Below are positions 60,821 through 64,000 of a stretch of DNA of 64,000 bases, piece by piece. The notes beneath the pieces are model-generated. The model was not told the origin of the DNA. It saw nothing but the letters and a program-made list of their open reading frames with translations, and made no database searches. Both the position numbers and the translations under genes were made by a program. This stretch comes from Hymenoscyphus infarciens. Its lineage: Eukaryota; Ascomycota; Leotiomycetes; Helotiales; Helotiaceae. The DNA is taken from contig LLCB01000069.1 in NCBI GenBank assembly GCA_001414345.1, forward strand, positions 1 to 64,000, written 5' to 3'. The number at the start of each line of letters is the position of its first letter. Within the stretch, counting starts at the first letter, position 1.

Positions 60821-62889
60821 TTAAGGAGTTACTTCATTCCTAAGTAACTTCCTAATCTCCTCCGTAATAGCTATGCTCCTCTCTTCAGTTAAGCGACGAA
60901 TGATAATTTGAACCGCCACCGGAGCACCGTGATACGCCTCAGCATCATCTGAAAACTCGTCAGTACAGCTCCTCAAATGAAATTTACACTCAGAAAAACA
61001 CACATTCCTCCTGCACCAATTCATCTATCTCTCCCAAACTCTTCACCCGCTGCCTCACGACATTAACTTCCTTATCCGCAAAGGTAACAGGTACAACAAC
61101 ACTAGTGAAATCCAACAAATCAATCGTACTCGCATACCCATAATACTTGAACTGGTTGTGTCCAACAGCAGCAGTGGGTGTGATGGGAGCAATGATGGCA
61201 TCTAATTCTCTCCCGTGTTTCTCTTCGAAAGCTTGGAGTCGAGCGAGGTATTCGGTTTTATAAGCTCACTTTTTGAGTTGGGTTGCTCAGAGGGCGTTCA
61301 TGTCTGCTTTTGGGATTGAGGGGTCGACTAGGTCTGCTATGTTGGGAATTATGGGTTCGCCTGAGGCTTTGAGGATTTCGAGGACTTTGGGGATGGTTAG
61401 CTTGGGGTTTTGAGGGCAGGTGGAAAGTGTAATAGAAAGTGGGAAATGAGGAGAGGGGTTGAAGAAGACTGACTGTCGGTTCCTCCGTCGCTGCCGTAAA
61501 TTTGCATAATTAGGTCTACGGCATAGGAATGTTTGTATAGTTCCCATGGGAGAACAGTATGACCGGCTTTTTCCATGGTGTCGACGACGGTTTCTATACG
61601 CGATAAATTGGCGGATAGGGGAGGACCTATTAATCATCGTTAATTAAGTCCAATTCTTTATGTAAAGAAATATCCTTTGGATGTGGTGGGATGGTTGAGT
61701 GCGTCGTCACTTACCACTCCATCACAATAATAGAAACCGGGAGTTAACCCCCCAGAAGTAATTTTAGACTTGATAGCATCTTCTTCATATTTTCTCCACG
61801 GCATCGGAATAACTTTTGAATCATATTTCCAAGGTTCTTGAGCCAGAACAGAAGTCATGAAAAGTCTCATGTCTAATTACTTCAAGTTAGCTTAGCGAAC
61901 CGATGGGGAAAGAATATCATGGGAACATACCAACAATGGAATGAGTCAAAGGACCACAAACACTATGTACCGTTTCCTGTCCCTCCATACTATTCGCCAT
62001 CTTCCCATACGGCAAACGTCCATGACTTGGTCTACATACAAAAAGTTGAACGCTGAAGGAATATGAATAGATCCACCTTCTTGAATTAGTATCTACTTCC
62101 AAAAGTGTTCGCTCAACTCACCAATGTCAGTTCCAACTCCGATAACACCACCACGAAACCCAACAATTGCTCCCTCGCCACCTGAAGAGCCTCCACATGA
62201 CCGCTTCTTGTTTCTGGGAGTGACGGTTCGGCCGATTATGTTATTGACCGTTTTGCAAACCATTAGACTTTGGGGTACGCTTGTTTTGACGTAGAAAACA
62301 GCTCCGGCTTTGAGGAGAAGGTCGACTAGGGTTGAGTTTGAATCTTCGTATTTTCATACCAGGCTAAGTAACCCATAGAAGTTTCCAATCCCTTGAACGA
62401 TTAACAAGTTTTGATTATGAGGAGCCGAACTATCTCACCTTAATACGAAACTGATCTTTGAGTGAGATAGGAAGTCCATGAAGTGGACCAACAGTCTTCC
62501 CAGTCTTTTTAAGGTGCTCATCAAGTTCCTTGGCACGTGCCAACGCCATGTCAGGGAAGAATTCAAGATTGCAATTGAACTACTCAAAATTTTGGCACCC
62601 GTTTACACATCAAGTAGAATATCAGATATATCAGTTGATGAGCCAGAGCAGCCCTTTTGCAGGAAGCTGTTGTGACTATTATCGATGTCAATTGACCTAC
62701 AGCCAAATTCGCAACCAACTAAGTTGCTGAGGATTCCGTGATGGATATTTCTTCCGCTGTCAGATTACCACTCTTCTTGGGATAGTCCATCACCTTAACC
62801 TCCGTTAGTAGGATTTGGATTCTCCATTCTTGAGGAATCGACTTCGCGATTCGGGATTATTTCTCGGGAGCTGCTCCTTCCCAGGTCAT
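60821..62889 (-). pseudogene. Acetamidase-type amidase pseudogene
   Basis: Amidase-signature family (hydrolyses amides with a Ser-Ser-Lys triad). Recognisable blocks on the minus strand: MTWEGAAPEK (start 62,889), [35 protein letters not shown] (triad Lys), CGGSSGGEGAIVGFRGGVIG (Ser region, about 62,150-62,210), PSHGRLPYGKMANSMEGQE, KYDSKVIPMPWRK, PIIPNIADLVDP, DAIIAPITPTAAVGHNQFKY and AYHGAPVAVQII. Lesions: TAA at 62,857-62,859, TAG at 62,719-62,721, TGA at 61,287-61,289 and 61,266-61,268 (former Trp), a splice donor GT changed to AT near 62,630, and frameshifts near 62,345, 62,053 and 61,597. Several introns otherwise keep GT-AG. It was a full-length gene, now clearly dead. Confidence 0.88.
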
Positions 62890-64000
62890 TGTGATGGTGA
62901 TGCTACTCCGGCAAGACTTCCGACAAAAGGTGATGTTGAAACAGACGCTAACTAGGCAGTAAAGGACGAAGAAGCCCAAATCATGAAGTAGAAAGATATA
63001 TTGCACGCTGAAATATCGAACGAGATTGAGGGTTGATGAACATCTCCGAACACAATCTGCTTCTCCCATTGGTAGATTCATTCATCATGAACTGAGGGGC
63101 CATCACTCTATGTACCAAGGTACCCCAAGGAAGTGTACACGGTCGGGTATTTTGGGTGTATCAGTGCGGGGTGGGGGCATGCTGGGCTTACTACTGTACA
63201 CATTTTAGACTCTAGACGCCAGTTATATATAAAAAATGAAACTATTACCTATTATCTACTCTAATACGTCGTACTGTAGATGTAGTAATAGGTTGGTTAG
63301 GGAGAGGGGCGTTTTCGTAGAGTTACTCTATCTTATTAGAGGACAACGAAGAGGCTACAATTGTAGTCCTTTAAGCAACCGGGATCTCTCTGCGATTCGT
63401 TTTTCGGTACAGAGCCTGCTAACCTTTGGTCTTAATGTGCTTAGTAGGCATATATATGAGAAAAAATAAAGTGTGGTTATTTAATAATAATATTTTAAAA
63501 AGTATATAATTCGTCTATTTTGGTGGTGTTTTGAGGCCAGATAATGCTTACGCACGGACCCGCTACTCCCAAAATACCCGCCCTAGTACCGCTTATCGTA
63601 CAGCGAGTGTGGGGTTGGCGAACTTCATGATGGCGGCAAAGAATCTGTCTGGTTGTTAGAACTCGGAAGATCCGGAAACCACCTGTATTCTCATCGACCC
63701 CTATGGATCCGAGCCAAGAGGAAAAACATTTACAATTTCACTCTGCTGCCAGGATTTTACTATATCGTGGTGCACCACAAGCATATCTTGGTCGTTGTCG
63801 TCAGTTCGCCGATCGAAATGGATGGATCGGAATCCGGCCCAAGCTCTCGACCCCTCTACTCGTACTCATCAGTCCACTCATCACCAACTCCTTCACATGA
63901 AATATTATAGAGTTGAGTTGCAAACACGCGGACGAAACCACAAGTATCGAATACTTGACGAAGAGCCTCTACCAGTAACTAGCAGGATGTTTCGTAATCC
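62890..64000. other. Right-hand region without recognised gene
   Basis: About 1.1 kb. 62,890-63,210 is the upstream flank of the amidase pseudogene. 63,210-63,530 is moderately AT-rich with partial RIP-like character. 63,640-64,000 is normal-composition with overlapping plus-strand frames (63,653-63,910) that show no recognisable domain; it could contain the start of a gene lying beyond the window, but that is not supported by anything specific. Confidence 0.4.

Noticed and set aside
63290..63320. 'ggttagggagagg' considered as telomeric repeat
   Set aside because: A single imperfect TTAGGG-like word, not tandem; no subtelomeric structure.
63653..63910. 85- and 65-codon plus-strand frames at the right end considered as a gene start
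   Set aside because: Two overlapping frames, neither with a recognisable domain or splice signals that extend to the window end.

Overview
The window looks like a filamentous ascomycete chromosome (Pezizomycotina; I cannot place it more narrowly). Evidence: short 50-86 bp spliceosomal introns with CTAAC/CTAAT-like branch sites, single-copy fungal housekeeping genes, an isolated dispersed 5S rRNA gene, and long AT-rich blocks whose CpA/TpG dinucleotides are almost gone, which is the scar of repeat-induced point mutation (RIP).

Layout. About 40 of 64 kb is RIP-degraded repeat DNA in three blocks (about 1-2,530, 6,300-19,370 and 35,700-60,350). These alternate with GC-normal gene islands (about 2,530-6,300, 19,370-35,700 and 60,350-64,000).

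Island 1 holds one gene, a cyclopropane-fatty-acid-synthase-type methyltransferase. Island 2 carries REX4 and ESA1 (divergent), a secreted HNH/DUF1524-type nuclease, a small membrane protein, a 5S rRNA gene, a gephyrin/CnxE-type molybdenum cofactor enzyme, POP5, GPN2 and BUB3. The last four are tightly packed: divergent, then convergent with 9 bp between stop codons, then divergent. They share no pathway (cofactor synthesis, RNase P/MRP, Pol II GTPase, spindle checkpoint), so they are housekeeping neighbours rather than a functional cluster. Island 3 holds an acetamidase-type amidase pseudogene with several nonsense, frameshift and splice-site lesions.

The AT-rich blocks can be partly decoded. 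Block 2 is a Ty1/copia element (6,673-18,069) with two 173-bp LTRs and a 5-bp target duplication. It is split by a nested LTR element with 488-bp LTRs (11,005-16,189). Block 3 contains a foldback element, a Tad1/jockey-like LINE (zinc knuckle, endonuclease and RT remnants), a three-LTR/two-body tandem array of a 2.26-kb non-autonomous LTR element, and a 12.3-kb Ty3/gypsy element (48,043-60,318). The gypsy element has two 102-bp LTRs, an ACGA target duplication and a polypurine tract. It also has, downstream of integrase, an extra reading frame of roughly 1,000 codons that remains readable, with TAA/TAG as the only in-frame stops seen.

The most noteworthy observations are that extra gypsy reading frame, the much deeper CpG erosion inside the tandem LTR array compared with its dispersed relative, and a family of degenerate GGTTAC-rich repeats at three island positions, two of them near island edges.
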